Origin: Liolophura sinensis
Taxonomy: Eukaryota > Mollusca > Polyplacophora > Chitonida > Chitonidae
DNA length: 64,000 nucleotides
Direction: 5' to 3'
Assembly (NCBI RefSeq): GCF_032854445.1
Contig: NC_088295.1
Location: 45,745,385-45,809,384, forward strand
Positions 47,246 to 62,200 of this stretch are shown here, piece by piece (position 1 is the stretch's first letter; each line of letters begins with the position of its first letter). Made by a program: the position numbers and the translations under genes. Under the pieces are notes generated by a model, which worked only from the letters and a program-made list of their open reading frames with translations, was not told the DNA's origin and ran no database searches.

Positions 47246-50200
47246 CCTTACCAGACATTCCCTGATATAATTATCAATTAATATCAAAACTCTGAACTCT
47301 AAAATAAGGACCACATTTTTCTGTACACATGCTTTTCCTTTATTCTACTCACAAGAACAGTTATTTGTATTAACAATGCTGTTTCTTTATCCTAATGTTC
47401 AACTTGTACACAAAAACACTAAAGCTAAGAGATAATGGAGAGAAAGACTGTATAAATATAGAATATACGTGTGTAGAAAACAATGCTAGTTCCAGCCAAA
47501 ACTGGGGAATTGAACAGCACACACACACAACATGTCGTGTGGAAAATTAAGATGTTTTGACAAACTTGGTCCATTAACCGCTTCGGTAATACTGAAGAGC
47601 TAGCTGAAAACCTGCTGTTCTAGCAGTTGCTATAGATCTGTGCTCAGCATTCAGTCTGCAGAGACTGATAAAACAAAGATACCTGTAACCTAGAGAGGCA
47701 ACCTGGAAAAGGATTCAAAAGAATCCAGCCATGACTCAGCTTAGGTTTACGGTTTCAAAAGAATTCCATAGCAGATGCATGTTTCAACAACACTGGGCAT
47801 GTCCACAAGAGCAGATATACAAGTACCCATCAGCCACAGTTGTACATGTAGCTATATGTTTAGTTGATTTCCATGGACTCAGAGCAAGCAAGTCCAGTGA
47901 ACAAGCATGTTGATTAGGGAACACAAAAAAATTCCAAATTTCAGAGATTCCCCATTCAACCAAGCTGACATGCCACAGCCCCCTTATGAATCACACAAAG
48001 TTTCAAGGTTAGATTATAACTAGCTATTGTAACAAGCACTAGTTGAAAGCTGCAACTAATATTTTAATATTCTAATATAAATGTAGATGTATTGTAATTT
48101 GAGGAAACAGTTAATGAAAGCATTCAAGGTTGCACATTCATGTACTGGAAAGTCTCTGAAATACCACTGGCGTCAGTACTTATTTCTTTACACTTGTACA
48201 TGTATTTATCCAGTTCTCAGACGGTAGGATTGGCCATGATGGTGTGAATCAGCTCAGTAGTCCTCCCCAAGACGACCAAGTGTGTGCCAAACTGACAGTA
48301 ACAAATCGCCCCCTTGAGGGGGTTGCCTTGGCTAATCCACCTCACTTATATACTTAATACAGCTCTGACTTGGGCTCCAAAACACTCAAGCTAATAAGTA
48401 ATGGGCATTTCTCTCCAGGAGGCCGTACGCATGTACAGGTAGATATAGACCTGCTTTAAGAGAAAATCTCCACGCACAAACCCATTTAGTCCCTGGACAC
48501 AGTGTGGCTCCAGCTAGTTTTAACGGTTTGGATATAAATCCAGCACATGCAGTTATATGATATCCTCCCTCATTCATTTTGTCAGCAAACCCAACAATTA
48601 CTCTTAATACTGCATCTATCTTCTACTGTCCCTAATGTGTCATACACTGTACATGTATATTACTCTCGCTAGAAACACCTCTGGAAAGTGAACTTGCATC
48701 AATTGATCATTCACAGAAATGGTCAGTAGAGCACTCACATGAACTTAAAACATGTACATGGGCCATGGCCAAATTATCAGTGTCATTTTACCATGTTTAT
48801 GTGGTATGACAATGATGGGCCTTTACAGTTATACTTCAACAGATAACATCAGAGGTCTAAGTTCCAATTTTTTTTTTTGTCTGGCTATGGTAACAATTAT
48901 GAAAACACAGAGTGTTCAATATACATACCCTAATTCCTCAACCTATTCGAGAATGTGCAATTTATGCATATTTTTAATTTGATTTTGGAGACAAAACTAC
49001 ATCAGTTGGATTGGCCAATTTCAGGGCATCACAAAAAGTATAATTTTATCAGTCAACAGAAAACAACACCATAAAAACATGCTTAAATCAACAAGCCAAA
49101 AAGATTTATTTATTTATTTATTTATTTGATTGGTGTTTTATGCTGTCAAAAAGGTTGAAGAATTAAAGTACATATGGTGTACATATACTAAACTGAATGT
49201 TCGAAAGCCAGTTTTCATATTGCCATCAAGCCAATACAGTAACCTCAATGTTTCAGTAAAATGATGGCAGTTGAACTGGGTGTAACATTACAAAAGTTTT
49301 GAGAAATATGTCACATATCTGACGGTACATGTACATATAGGTTAGCCCGAAATTTGAAAGAGGGTTTTAAAAAGTAGCCTTTTAAAGGCCATTTTGTCTG
49401 AAAAAGGCATCCAGATTTTATGTTTTTCATACTCATATTTCTCTGAAATGCTTGAAAACAGGGAGTACACATCACACTTATCCATCCACTTGGACAGGTA
49501 CATGCAAACCCTTTGAGAATATGTAGACATGCTGTGACGAAGCCTTCAATAGGTACAAGGATCTGAACTTTAAGAGTGACCAGTTCACAGTGACTGGTAA
49601 ACACTGAGCTGCCAATGGAAGAAGATACATTTGGTGGTCTGACCTATGAAGCTTACCTCTGGGGGAAGACGCGGCTTGTTTCCGGTGTAAAGAAGATCCA
49701 TCAGATCTCTGGCCCATAGCTGACCTCTCCTCAAACAGGTTAGAGTTCAGGCTGACATTTCTCTCCCCATCCTCATAACCCTCACCAGCCTGGACAATGG
49801 ATGGTTTGCCCGTTGGCACCTTCTGTTTTATAGTGCCTACATTCTCGTTGGCGAAAGGTAGAGTATTGGAGTCTATGCTAACACTGGAAGCATTGAGATC
49901 ATGACCCCCATTACAGTCTCTAGGCAGCCCTGCCTTGTTGGGCCTCATTAAGGTAGCACTTTCACTTTCAGTTCGGACCCTTTCGAGGTCGGCGCTCCTA
50001 TTGTGGGGCAAGGTATTCACAGATGAGGACCAGTCCCCGTAAGAATTACTAGAATTTGTAGAAATATGTTTTTGTAAGTAACCACCAGTCCTTTCAGGGC
50101 TCTCCCTCGGTAATGTGCCTTTAACAGATTTCCCTAGAATGCCATAGCTGTGGATTTTAGGCGTGATTATCTCCATGGCAATAGGAGGCGGTGGTGGGGG

Positions 50201-53200
50201 AAATTCCTCGCTGTCAGAAATACTGGCAGTGTCCGAAGTACTGTCTGCGTGTTTCTCTTCTCGCATTTTCCCAAACCTTGCTGAAAGATTTTTCACACAA
50301 CTTGCAAAAGAGTCCTGTTGCTGAGCTCCGATAGATGGTGATTTTGAGTCAACAGAATCCTCAAAACCATTCCTATCTGTCCTTGTTGACTCAGTCATCG
50401 AGTTGGATCTCTTAGGAGGTGGTGGAGGAGCTTTCTTCAGGATTTTTCCAGCACTTGCATGAGATGCCATCGAACTGTTTGGTGCAGACACTGTCATAAC
50501 ATTTGGTACTGGTGATCCAGCAGAATAAGACGTGGCTGGCAAATTGTAGGGCGCATGCACAGGCCCTGGGCTGCTGTAAGGTGGTGCTGTCGTTGTCTTA
50601 CCATAGTGTCCTGTAGCCAGAGTTCCATACGGCGATGTTGTTGTTGTAAATGGTTTGGACACACTGAACTGTGAGAAAACTGGAGCACTAGCAGGGGCTT
50701 GTATCATAGATTTGACTGGTTCAGCGTAGGTATGCTCTTGACGAAGTTTAGGGGAGTTCACTCTCCTCAACGTACAGTTCTTCCTCAACGTGTTCGTCGG
50801 AGTAGTTTGCCCCGATCCATCACTTCCCCCTTGACCAGAATCATGACTGGCCTCATAGCCCACACTGGATGCCTTCCCAATAATCTTAGCCACAGGTTTG
50901 GGCTTGGGGGCCACAGCAGGGGGATGGGACTGAGGCACTTTTGGGGAGAAATCAAGATTGTCTACATTATTAATAACGTATCCGGCGTGTCCTTCTACAG
51001 ACGGTTCCTCTACTCCTTTAGGAGTGTTGGATCCTGACTTGGATCGGTCAGAACTGGACTCTGTGGATTCTGGGTTAGAATGGTACTGTCCACTCGGCAC
51101 CACAGGGAACACACAGGCGTACTCAGAACTGTTCAGACTGGACACGGACGAGCCTAACCCCGTGTCTCTCGGCTGCTGAAAGGTGGTCATCTCTGGACCA
51201 GAACTATTCCTGTTCAGGCTATCTCCTGATGGGGACTTCTTTGGGTTAATCCTGGCAAAGGACACCTCCTGGCTATACTGAGGGGTGGGAACCATTTCTA
51301 CTGACAACACAGACCCCGGTGAGTCCAAGCTGTCTGAGGATCTTTGACAGTCAGCTTTAGATAGACGCTTCCCACTGCTCGTTATCCGTTTTAATCTGTC
51401 TATGGCTAGCATTATTTTCTTCTGATGACCTGCAAGAGTGAAAAGAACGATTTTAATATTTAAGAGATATTAAGTAGATCTACTTTAAGAGAATTAAGTC
51501 AGTGCAGAGATATACATGTATGTACATGTACAGGGCGCCGGACCTGTGCAATACAAATGTTATGTATAACAATGAAAATATTGTCTGTCTTAACATAATC
51601 TCAGACCCAAATTCAATTCCAAGCTGGGCTATTCTCCAAACTTCAAAATCATCCATCCTGATACATGTAAACAAACAAATTTATTCATGTTTTCAAGGTC
51701 AACTTTGACAGCAATTTTTCCACCTTACTCTTCTGACCAGCTCTTAACTGATGTCAGTAAAAAGACACTGTGAGTCAGGTGTCATATTTGGTGTCTTTAT
51801 CATGGCCCTCTAGAGAAGCACAGTAAGTATGTAAGCACTGGTCTGCTAAACCCAGACACTACTCAGAAGTAACACTGAAACCAGTGCATTCCCGGAAAAT
51901 TCATGCCTACAATCAATGAAACAATGTGGACAGACTACAATCATATCTTCTTTAGAACATCAGAGGAGAATTTTCATAAAAATACAACCCCATTCATACC
52001 AGCTCTGAAAATTTTCTCTTAAACAAAAACCTACTTAAAAAGAAACATTAAAGAAGCTGAGCAATTACAAAGCTATTATCTGTTGTATGACCTTTTCCAG
52101 CAAAGCTGTGGCAGGAATGTATTAAAATCCGCTTGAAAAGGACTTGATCACGTCCATAAATTGTAAAAGGACAGAAAAAATCTGGTTCTTATTAACATTT
52201 AACAATGAGGCTGGTAAATAGCTGGCTAATGATTACGCAGCATTCCTGGGGCTTAATTTGGGATGTTTTCAGAACTGTCACCTTGAGGCCTGCTTCCAGA
52301 AAACAAAAAGGTCTAAGTAGTACATGCCTAAGTGGACAAATACATTCTGAGTACATGAAATCAGCTTCAGAGAAATGGACTGAAGAAGCCTGCCTAAAGT
52401 CCTTCAGGGGTCTATTACAGATTGGCATGAACTTCAACACTATTCCATGTTACATTTGTCTGATCTGTTTTAACCCTATTATGCTGCTGGCAAGTCGCCA
52501 TAGACAAGAGGACTTCATCAGGCTGATGTATCACTACTCTAGGATAATTTCTCGCCAAACTTTGCACCGGCTGTGTATCCTTATCGCTTCTTGGGCAGAC
52601 ATTGTCATTACAATCCTTCCTCATTATAGGTCAATTTCATTATATATCCATCACGGCCCATATTAAAGGCAGGACCAGCCCATCTAGCTGTTATCATCTT
52701 GCCTTGTGACTACTGTGTTGAAGAGGCCTGTCTGAAGGCAAGCCAGATACATCACTGTCTGGAGAGTAGGGTGTAATACCAGTAATTAGGCTGTTTGAAA
52801 TGGCCACTTGTTGGCACAAGGCTGTCATTGTAAAGGCCTTGGATCCAACTGTGTTTCTGGTAGGCTTCCCTCTCAAAGACTGCCCAGATTCCTTAATTTA
52901 CAAGCTGTTTTTTTACACGGATGATTGATTTGACATAAACTGTGATATCAATCTAGAAAGGAGAAGACCGAGGGGACTTTCTGTTGGGACTGGTGAGTTT
53001 GTGTGAAGAGGAACAGAGAAGTACTGGGGCAAACCGTCCCGTAGAGGCAGATCAATAAAGGAGGGTATGAGGGGAACCATCGTATACCCATGGCCTAATC
53101 AATACAGCCGCCACTCTAATTATTCACATGCCACAGCTATGGTATTACCACAGGATAAACATCATACACACATTCACCATGTAATACTAGCAGCTCTTCT

Positions 53201-56200
53201 GCAAAGAGCTCAAAATGGTGTTGTTACCCGCGATAACACTATCCTAACATCAACATCAATTGTTACAACTTCCATAATGTCAACTTCAGAAAAGTCCATT
53301 TATCTAGAAAACATTTTTGTCATCGTACAATTATTGTGTCATTGGACGGTAGCATTCTGTGGATTTACGTGCACTGTACATGTAATACCAGAGGCATTCG
53401 ATTCCAAACTGAAACCTCCAAATATTGTAATATTTATTCATATAGGATTTATTTTAAAAATAAAAATAAATCAACACACATTAGGTAATTAAATCTTGGT
53501 ACAAATAAGTTGGAATTGGCAGCACATATTTTCATACTGGATATTTTATGCTGCCACAACTGAAATAAAGTTTCCTGTAAAATTACGAACTGGTAACACT
53601 GCACCTAAATAAACTGATAACTATACACTTGTTCAGTAAACCTGTGTAATCTTTATTAACTTAAAGTTACATGTTATGTTAGTAAGTCAAGAGTACAAAT
53701 CAGCTGGTCGAGACACAGCATTTATGACGAGGAAATAAGTACCGTTTGTTTTGTTGTTTTTACCGAAGAGGAAACAATATTCATACCTAACTGCTGTATA
53801 CCAATTTCCTCCAGGTCCTCCCATGTAATATCTGTGACAAAGTCAATGTTATCAAAGCCCTGCCTCATCAGCGTCTCATAGTAACAGTCCAGCTTGAGCA
53901 TCCGCAGCCAGTCCAGCAGGTCAGACTATAAAACAGAGAACAACACATGAATCATCTTTATAATTCCATTACTGACCCCCCCAAATAATGACATTAAAAA
54001 TAGGGGAGGAGGAGGGGGTGGTGGTGGGGGGCTCTGGCCAGTTATGTCCAGCTGCTCACTACATGGTCACATTGTCTCCATTAATTATCTCTGGTAACCC
54101 CACTCATGACAGTGAGATGGACAGTCTTAATTATCAGGGAACTAAAACACTTGTAGTTATGTATGGGGGATTACACCCTCTCCAACAGTCCCTGGACAGT
54201 CCACAGTCAACTACCACCATGAATTACACTTATCAATCAGATCATCGCATAACATCCTTGTCGGTTTATTCTTTGAGAGATGGTGAGCGTATTAATTATT
54301 TATTATTTGATTTTCAAACAGAATGGATGTGAATTGGAATAAAATTCTGTTTAAAAAAAGACAATCCCATGTATATTTTAATTACTTTGTATGACGTACT
54401 GCATGCAAGAGGGTCAAGAGAAACGAGTAACAAATTAACTATGACCTAATACCAATCTACATGTGATTTGAAAAGGCTGGACTGAGACCTTCAAACATAC
54501 ATTACATAATTGAAAAAATTCTTCAATTCAGTACTGTATTTCTTAATCTCTTCTGAAATGATTTTTTTTCAGGCAAAATTGGTAATATTGTATTATCTGA
54601 TATAAAAAATAACAATAAAATAGATCAACTGAGTACCTTTATCTTAAATATATAGGCCAAATTTAACTTTATTATGCTTTCTATACAGAAATAGGTTTTA
54701 CATGCACATTGCCAGCCATGATGTGCTCATATCTGGATTGGACCAGACCAGACCTAACCTGACACCTGTGAACACATTTTACATAAAATGTTTGACAGCT
54801 ATTATAGAACACTGGTGTTTAGGCCATGTAAATACTAAATTCTGATGAACTTGTTTCAAAAGTGGTATGACAGTTCTAGGTTTCGTAAGAATATCGTTAT
54901 GGGACTTCAAACAGTTACTGTACAAGACTGCATGAAGCTTTTTTATAATAGTCTATAGAACATACAGAAAAGTTCACTGCCAACTGGGGTTATAATTACC
55001 TGAAAATATGCATAGAGAATTAAGCATGGTATTCACTGAAGCCAGAACTGCTGCTCTACTTATTACATATTACATTTAAATTGTCTAATTTAACTCTAAA
55101 AAATGTTGAACAGCTAGCCCTGAGGATCGCCGTTCACATCACACAGCGCAGCAATAAGCTTCTGGCTTCATTATCTTTCACTAATAACTTGTTGTTGTAA
55201 ACTTCAGAATAAAACAGCAAAGTGTCCCAGCTTATCTTGATTTTTTCCTAATTTTCTACAGGCTGCCTGCCTCCTATTTCATAAAATCAATTTGTAATCA
55301 AACTGTGAATTTTTTTTTTTTTGTTTTTTGTTTTTTTTTTCTGCTGGAAATCTGAAGCGGCTGAGAAATGTAATGGGTTGATGTGGAGGTTAATACAATG
55401 TGAAGCCTGCTGTGTTAGAAATCATTAGACAATCAGAGTATATTCCTGACTTGGCAGTGCTGCACAATTACTGGCGTATAACTGCTCGTAAGTGCAGCAT
55501 ATACCATCCCTCAGGCTAATATCCCACCGCAGAACAGGTGCCCGTCTAAATGAACTTAACTTCAATCCACACGCTCACATTTACATGCGTACACTGGTAT
55601 AGGCCATTACAGCATCCTATCATAGTATCCACAGTAGATTGTTCAAAATAATTTACCCTTTTTTCTGATATGGCTCTAAGCCATGGTTCACAACTACTTT
55701 GGCAAGATAATTGAAATGGTTCTGGCTGCCATAATAGTTATCAAACACAACGCTAAGCCAGCTTTGTGAAATGGGGCCTCGGGGCCCAACTTCTGAAAAA
55801 TGTCCGAAGATCTAATATAAGATCAAACTACCCTATATCCTAAGCTATTTGCAGATAAATGAGCCATTCTGAATGCAATTTAACAATTAGATGGTGAATA
55901 TAAATTCACACTTTCTAAAGTTATCAGACGACAGAACAGCATCTTCAACTTAAGTCTAATTTACATCTATTGTGACAGTAGTTAATACCCACATATTGTA
56001 TACCTTGACTTTGGACAGCTGAATTGATCATTCAAGTTTATTTAAAACATACATACATGTAAACACGTAATACCACAGAGTTTATTACATGACTGATGTA
56101 ATACACTTTTCAGCAAATTGGTAACAGATTCATGTCTTTAATACAGAAACATTATTTTTCCTGATATGACATACACTGTATATATGTATCCTGTATGATA

Positions 56201-59200
56201 AGCTGAAAATATCATTCCATGTGGTTATAGCACAAAAATGTGATTATAGCAGAATATACAAATTAACTCCTCAACCTTTCCTCAAAGAGCAATTTTCTGT
56301 GCTGTGTATGCACCTTTTTAACTTGATTTTGGGGATAAAACCATATTGTTAGGCTTGGCCAATTTCAGGGCTTCACAAAGAGGATAATTCTAACTCAAAC
56401 ATAGAATAATTCCCTCACAATACACTTACATAATCATCTTGTAAACATAAGAAAAGGTTGCAGAATAACAGTACTGATACTTAAGATACAGACTAAAATT
56501 CCATAAAATAAAGCCTTTGTTTACTGAAAATTTTGCATTAAATGTGTAGCCTGAAAAAATAATTTTCTGCTAAATTCACTTTAATCCAATATTGGGAAGC
56601 CAGCATTCTATGTGCAACAATACAGTGTGGATGCCAATATAGACGCTCCATTCCTACATAGTCCAATACAATGCCGCAATAAAGAAAGGCCACTGAAGAA
56701 ACAAAAAAACAGAGCCAGTCTTGGCTATATTGATTTTTGTTAAAGACCCAATGTAGCACTTCGATCACCATTAGGTTCCAAAAGCTACCTACATGTACCA
56801 AAACAGGGAAGCCATGACTAATACTTACTGGTTTGTAATCGGGAATCCCATCGCAGATACTCAGCCTGGCTATCTCTGCTTTTAACCGTTTTCTGTGGGC
56901 CGGCTTTGTGATTCCAATAGCAGTCAGGTCCTACAGTAACAGACAGAGAGAAAGAGAGAGTGGAATGAGAAGAATGAAGGATATGCTGTCTACATTCTCT
57001 GCAGTTTTGTATTTTGCTGTTTTTTCAAGGCATGACTACAAGACACGCACAACTCCAGCTGCAGACGGACAAACCTAACCTAACATACACAATGGGTTGT
57101 TTTGACCAGATTCCTTCTCTATTTAAACAATTTCTGGTTATGCAAAGTCACAAAAACACCTATATGTTGAGAAATATAACACTGTAGAACATCAATACAC
57201 TGAGAGATGCTGTTTACTTCCTGTAAACAAGAATCCTTAATTGAGACATAACTATTAGTCATAGCTTACACTACACACAAGACAGATATACACAGACTGC
57301 TTAGCAACAAAACTTGACTTGGTATTTCTGCATAACAATAAAGCAAAGAGGTAAAAAATATAGTTCCACGTTCCACAAGGGGCACTTCAGCATGTATCTG
57401 TAGAAATGGCAATCATTCCAAGGTTGCATAGAACTATACTTGTCCATACAAAAGTAAAACAAAGAGCACTGATTGGTTTCAGTCTGCATAGTTACTTGTG
57501 AATATATTTGTTAGAAATGCCAATCACTCCAAGGCTACTTGGAACTAAATGTGAAGAAGTGAAGTCAAGAACCAACAGTATGGTTCCTGCCTACTTGAGT
57601 CACTTTTGAATGTATTTATAGAAATGGCAATCTCTCCAAAGCTACACGGAACTCTTTTGTTCAAACAAAAGTCACACAAGAGCAGACAGTATGGTTCAGT
57701 AATTAGAATTACTTATGAGTGAGTGAGTGAGTGCTTGGGGTTTAACATCGTACTTAACAATTTTTCAGTCATATAACGACAAAGGCGTCCTTAGAGTGCA
57801 TGTAATGTGCCTCCTTGTTGCAAGACGGATTTCCACCGCTCTTTTCTATAGTGCCCCTTCACTGAAACAAATTACCGAAGGGAAGTAAGCTGCCCTGCCC
57901 CTGCCATTACACTGATACAGATCAACCAGTTGTCACACTTAATGCCGAACGCCAAGCGAGGAAGTTAAAATTTCCTCTTTTAAGGTCTTAGATGTGGCCT
58001 GACCCAGGATTGACCCTGGATCTACCACCTCCGAAGTGGACGCTCTAGGGATACCTACGAATATATCTCTGAAGATATGCTATTATTTCAAGGCTCCGAA
58101 GAACTCAATATCATTTTAACCAGAGGTCAGCTGAACACTTTCCATGTGTGACACATATAAATATGTATGGACATTTGGATTCTCCAGTTTTATCCCATCA
58201 AAAATACCAACTAGTGAACTCAATCATGCTTGAGTGGTATGTTACATACACAATATACAAATGAAATACAACAAAATACAAATGAAATACAACAAAAGTC
58301 TACTTTCCTCCCACACCGAGCTCAGATAAATCCCAATATAACTGAGATGATGACCCCTGGATTTCGGGTTTTATAACCAGCTTACCACAGTGTCATTAGC
58401 ACTGACGGTATTTAGCCTCCAGCCACAATTTGTCAGCCTCCATTAAGTCATTACTAACAGAAACATGTACCTGTAATTATGTGATTACAACAGCTCGCTA
58501 ACTGGTTTGGCAATTTTTAATTAGACTTCCATGTGTTCTATGCTATGTACATGTCCAATTACATAGTTTCAAGCAGGTGAAGATACCAGAAAATGATCAC
58601 ATAAATGCATTATACGACATCATAAACACTGCAGATTGAAAAGTATTTACACATAATGATAGATTATAACAACATTTGTGGGCTGTTCTTACCTCAGGGG
58701 TCATGCGAGAAATAGTTGGCATGTCGTAGCCGGCTTGAAGAAAATTGTGCAAATATTCCTCAAACTGTAAGTCTGACAACCAGGTCAGCAAAACCTCAGA
58801 ATCCTGCAACAAAAATCAATTCCACAACACTGAATTATTATTATTCAATTAAACCCATATCTCAATCAAGAAGGGGAAATTTGGGATTCAATGCATAATA
58901 AAAGGAAATCTAAAATAGAACACACAAATACCTTATGAAAACACGTACATGGATTTTGTTTAATACATATGGCGACATATAAGTCATACATACCATTAAA
59001 AACTGCAGATTAAAAACATAAGCAAAAAAAAAGTTTTTGGTAGAATTCCTGATCAAAATAGCTGGTAGCTACAAGCACATGTAAGCCTTGAGCTGAGACA
59101 TGAAACAATTCCTGACCAATAAATACTGTGTTCTGCTGGTTTAGTCGATGGTTGTTAACCCTGGCAGAACTAGTAAATAAATAAACTCACATTTGATATG

Positions 59201-62200
59201 AGGTCTTTACTTTAATTTCTGCTTATATAGTTTATGACCAGGTTTACAGTCATACATGTACAATATAAAGGGTGTGACTTTGAATATTACTGTCCAACTG
59301 TATATGTATGTGGCAGGTTTTAGTACATGTACTTGTCTCCAAAATAAATGTAAGAGTAAGCACAGTACACAAATATACATGACCAAACATGTGTTCATAA
59401 AATGATAACACCTGTGGACTGTATGGGGTACCTGTTTCCAGTGCCTACACTATCATGTAATATCAGCACACCTCTGCACTAATGCATACCCAATTATCAC
59501 CTTGAGGGTTACAAACCAAAACACACACAAGACGCCTGTCAACACTTTAGTATCAAAGGTATGTGTCAAGAGGGAGATTTGTAACTGGCACCAAGGCAGA
59601 GATGTTACACGCTCCTCTGACTATAACTGAACTGTACCTGGCAGCATGTGGACCCTTCTAACCCAGCTGAGACTGAGATGATTAAAACAACCCTAACTCA
59701 TTGCCAAGTCCTGCAGGGGAAATTAAAACTGACCAAAATTGAACCTTCACAGAGAAGCTTATCTAAGAAACTGGTGACAGCTGGTCAAAGGAAGTTATTT
59801 CTGTGGAGATCTTATCACAAATTACAGGGTCTTATCAAAGGCCTAACTGAAGACTCTTGGAGCTACTGCCTGATAAAGTTGGGACCACTATCTAACAGGG
59901 CTGCTGCATAAGGGCAGTGACTTGAGAGGACTAGGTACCCAGTATACATGTACGGTAGCTCTCCAAAAAACCTCTTGGAGGGTGGGTTAAGCACCCTTTA
60001 AAGGGAGTGGGGGGAGAGGCAAGAGGGGGTGATGGCTCCAGCTCTTACCCTTTGAGAGGCACAGGTATCCTCAATCAAATCCGGGTATACTTCATTATAT
60101 GACATGTCTCCACAGTACAAAAGTACAGTCCCATCACAGTGGCACATCCAGGAACATCCCAGGCTAAAGTTACAGGTGATTTGCCCCAGGCACAGGCATC
60201 AGCCCACAGGATCTAGTTCTACACCAGTGTTGGCGGGGACAGCAGATACATACAGAGTGATATATGGCCACCAGTCTGTTTGTGTTCAGCTCTCATTTCA
60301 TCCATAAACACAAAACAGGATTCCTGACATCTCCTATATACAAAAGTGTAGCCACCATGCTAGACTGTAATCCATGCAGCTCTGAGTGAAGGCAATTCTT
60401 CTAAGCCCTAAGCCTTATACTATGTACATGCAGTCCAGTCTGCTGTCAGTACAAGAAGTGGGCAAGCTGCCTCTCCAGGCATTGATAAGACTGTAGGTTC
60501 GCACTACACCTCCCTCTATACCAACAGTAGATGGGGTTAGTTCCAGCTACTGTGCTGCTGGTCTGACAGAAGCTATCATAGACTCTCACAGCAGTCTACT
60601 CTACCACACCACACTGACTCCCAAAGAAGTATTTGCCTGGCTGCCTGTGGTATACACATACAGATTCCTCCACCCAGAAGCTAAGGGCTGGCCATATCCA
60701 ATACATTACATTGACAGATCTTCCACCCTCCCATTGTAGCCATTCCCTGCCAAACCCAGTAGTTACCAACCCCAGCCTCTCACTATATACACACATTCCT
60801 GCAATGCTAGAATGGGCACTCTTAATACTAATCAGCGAATTATCAACAAGTAATCAAATAAAACTGGCATTATTAGGCTTTTGGAGGTGATTTGGCACGC
60901 CCACTAGAGCCTGATCTAACAGCTACAAGTGTACTGGCAGAAAAGCTTTAGCTAGCCCACTTGGAAAAAGGCACAGCCCTACTTAATTACCATATGGAAC
61001 ATGTGGGAGTGTGGTGATGGCTATACATTTATCACCTATAAAACCAAAGTGAAACTCGAATCTAAGCTAATTGTACTGCACAAAGGAAGCAACTGTTAAA
61101 TGAATACTATCAAATATACCTAATTACAATCTTTATTAGATCTACATTTCGGTATTAAAAAATAGGAGTCCTGCTGAATATACAAGAAACCAGAAATGTG
61201 AGGAAATCATTCCACCAGATTGGTTAATCTAACACTATTTTCAGTGACATGTCGATAGAGAGTAGAGCCCAATATGAGGCTGGTATGTGTATATTAATTC
61301 ATATGATTTGTAGATATTTCAATACTTGGTGCTACGTTACAATAAATATGCTGACATGAATCAAAACCACCCTACATTTAAGCTGCATAGTGTACTTAGC
61401 TACACAAAATGTTCAACATCTAAAGGCATATACATGTACCGTTATTAATAATGGTCCAGGAATAACTATACTACCGCTTGCTGAGATTAAATGGGAAGAT
61501 AAAGTCTATAATATTACTAGATTGATATCAACAAGCCTACTTAATGATTTAGCTTCACCATTTAATACAACCTACTTAATAATTTAGCATCCTCATGCAA
61601 CAGAACCTATGATGATTTAGACTTATCATGTAATGGGACTTATAATGATTTAGACTTATCATGTAACAGGACATGTAATGATTTAGCCTTATCATGTAAC
61701 AGGGCATATAATGATTTAGCCTTATCTTGAAACAGGACATAATGATTTAGTCGTATCGTGTAACATAACCTATAATGATTTAGCCTTATCATGTAAACGG
61801 GACATATGATGATTTAGACTTCCCATGTAACAGGGCAAATAATGATTTAGCCTTACCTAATTCTTATCATTTTTGGGACACCAGGTCTGCTCTTTTTTGT
61901 CAATATACATGTAATTGTAGCAGGAGTAATAGTCCATCTAATGAGCAACATATTCACATCTTTACTTTTCCAAAAAAACCCTGAGAGATAAATGTAATTC
62001 TTTGCTTTCAGCACTTCCAATATCTGTCCTAAAAATTAGAATTAGAATCTCGTAGCTGAATCTATGATTTAGCCTCCTCACGTAACAGGGCCTATAATGA
62101 TTTAGCCCCCTCATTCAAAAGAACCTATAATGAATTAGACTCTTCATGCAACAGAACCGATAATTATTTAGCCTCCTCATGCAAAAGAACCTATAATGAA

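Larger units (their letters stand above)
43629..49656 (-). other. CASKIN: Caskin intron (6.0 kb)
   Basis: It contains a 48-bp minisatellite, a two-copy ~100-bp duplication at 46576-46769, poly(G) and poly(T) runs (46385-46475), an AT microsatellite (47199-47240) and a SINE A tail fragment. No exon was found. Confidence 0.6.
53926..58692 (-). other. CASKIN: Caskin introns between SAM exons
   Basis: Apart from the SAM1 exon at 56829-56930, this holds poly(T), the SINE B copy and AT-rich DNA. TAATTA-type homeodomain-like motifs occur at 54080-54130. No further exons were recognised. Confidence 0.5.

Noticed and set aside
49478-49656. Extension of the large Caskin exon to the open-frame end at 49478
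   Set aside because: A strong donor at 49656 joins in phase to 43628 with continuing proline-rich sequence and then the conserved C-terminal exon.
52205-52666. Plus-strand 153-aa ORF in a Caskin intron
   Set aside because: No domain, composition unlike coding exons here, and antisense to the gene.
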